Shown here: positions 6,560-6,658 of the stretch, piece by piece
Numbering within the stretch: position 1 is the stretch's first letter
Layout of the letters: each line of letters opens with the position of its first letter
Assembly (NCBI GenBank): GCA_937915475.1
Contig: CALGIR010000259.1
Location: forward strand, 1 to 6,658
Direction of reading: 5' to 3'
Origin: an uncultured Bacteroidales bacterium
Lineage (GTDB): Bacteria; Bacteroidota; Bacteroidia; Bacteroidales; Tenuifilaceae
DNA: 6,658 nt
Made by a program: the position numbers and the translations under genes
Notes under the pieces: generated by a model
Told to the model about the DNA's origin: nothing
The model's input: only the letters and a program-made list of their open reading frames with translations
Databases searched by the model: none

Positions 6560-6658
6560 TTATTTTTTCAGTTTAATGCTACAGCCAATGGCTTTAGTTT
6601 CTGTTATCGAGGGCTTTCTGTTTTCAAGGAGTGCATCAATTGCATCGGCAAGGTATGT
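6560..6658 (-). CDS. C-terminal fragment of a thioredoxin/AhpC-TSA-type redoxin (partial, runs off the window)
   Basis: On the minus strand an open frame enters at the right edge and ends with TAA at 6562-6560, giving 32 residues: TYLADAIDALLENRKP, then SITETKAIGCSIKLKK. The pattern YLADALDALL...ETK-GCSIK is the usual end of cytoplasmic or periplasmic thioredoxin-fold proteins annotated as AhpC/TSA or thioredoxin family in Bacteroidota and other phyla, where it closes the domain after the redox-active site. The redox Cys motif itself is outside the window, so activity cannot be judged. It is convergent with the S9 hydrolase gene and shares the hairpin terminator. Confidence 0.72.
   Translation of the reverse strand, partial: TYLADAIDALLENRKPSITETKAIGCSIKLKK

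Overview
This window reads as chromosomal DNA of a member of the Bacteroidota, probably a Bacteroidales-type organism. The support is an S46 exopeptidase (a family concentrated in this phylum), a LysM/periplasmic-binding-protein fusion typical of it, start codons without Shine-Dalgarno sequences, and two matches to the Bacteroidota promoter pattern TTTG-N(18-19)-TANNTTTG. The assignment comes from sequence features only. I see no phage, CRISPR, toxin-antitoxin, transposase or RNA gene.

Layout, left to right. (1) Bases 1-2097, plus strand: an S46 dipeptidyl peptidase of the DPP7 type, cut by the window edge so that its signal peptide is missing. (2) Its stop lies one base from the stop of a convergent minus-strand gene, a cation diffusion facilitator (CDF) metal exporter (2099-3004). 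(3) Just upstream of the CDF gene and probably in the same operon is a secreted protein with three LysM repeats followed by a type-1 periplasmic-binding-protein-like domain (3040-5043). (4) A 366-base divergent intergenic region (5044-5409) holds back-to-back predicted promoters and, on the rightward side, a roughly 150-base mobile-looking element with 16-base terminal inverted repeats, an inner REP-like hairpin of 20-base arms, and a candidate 10-base target duplication. (5) Bases 5410-6477, plus strand: a secreted alpha/beta hydrolase of the prolyl oligopeptidase (S9) class that lacks the usual beta-propeller and has a short coiled coil after its signal peptide. (6) A hairpin terminator (6509-6538) separates it from the C-terminal 32 codons of a convergent thioredoxin/AhpC-type redoxin gene at the right edge.

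Functionally this looks like housekeeping or envelope DNA of a peptide-using bacterium: two exported peptidases act outside the cytoplasm, a LysM protein binds the cell wall, and a metal exporter sits in the inner membrane. The genes belong to known families. The most unusual item is the non-coding element at 5208-5355, which seems to have inserted between the predicted promoter and the coding region of the S9 hydrolase gene. I found no evidence for a novel multi-gene system.
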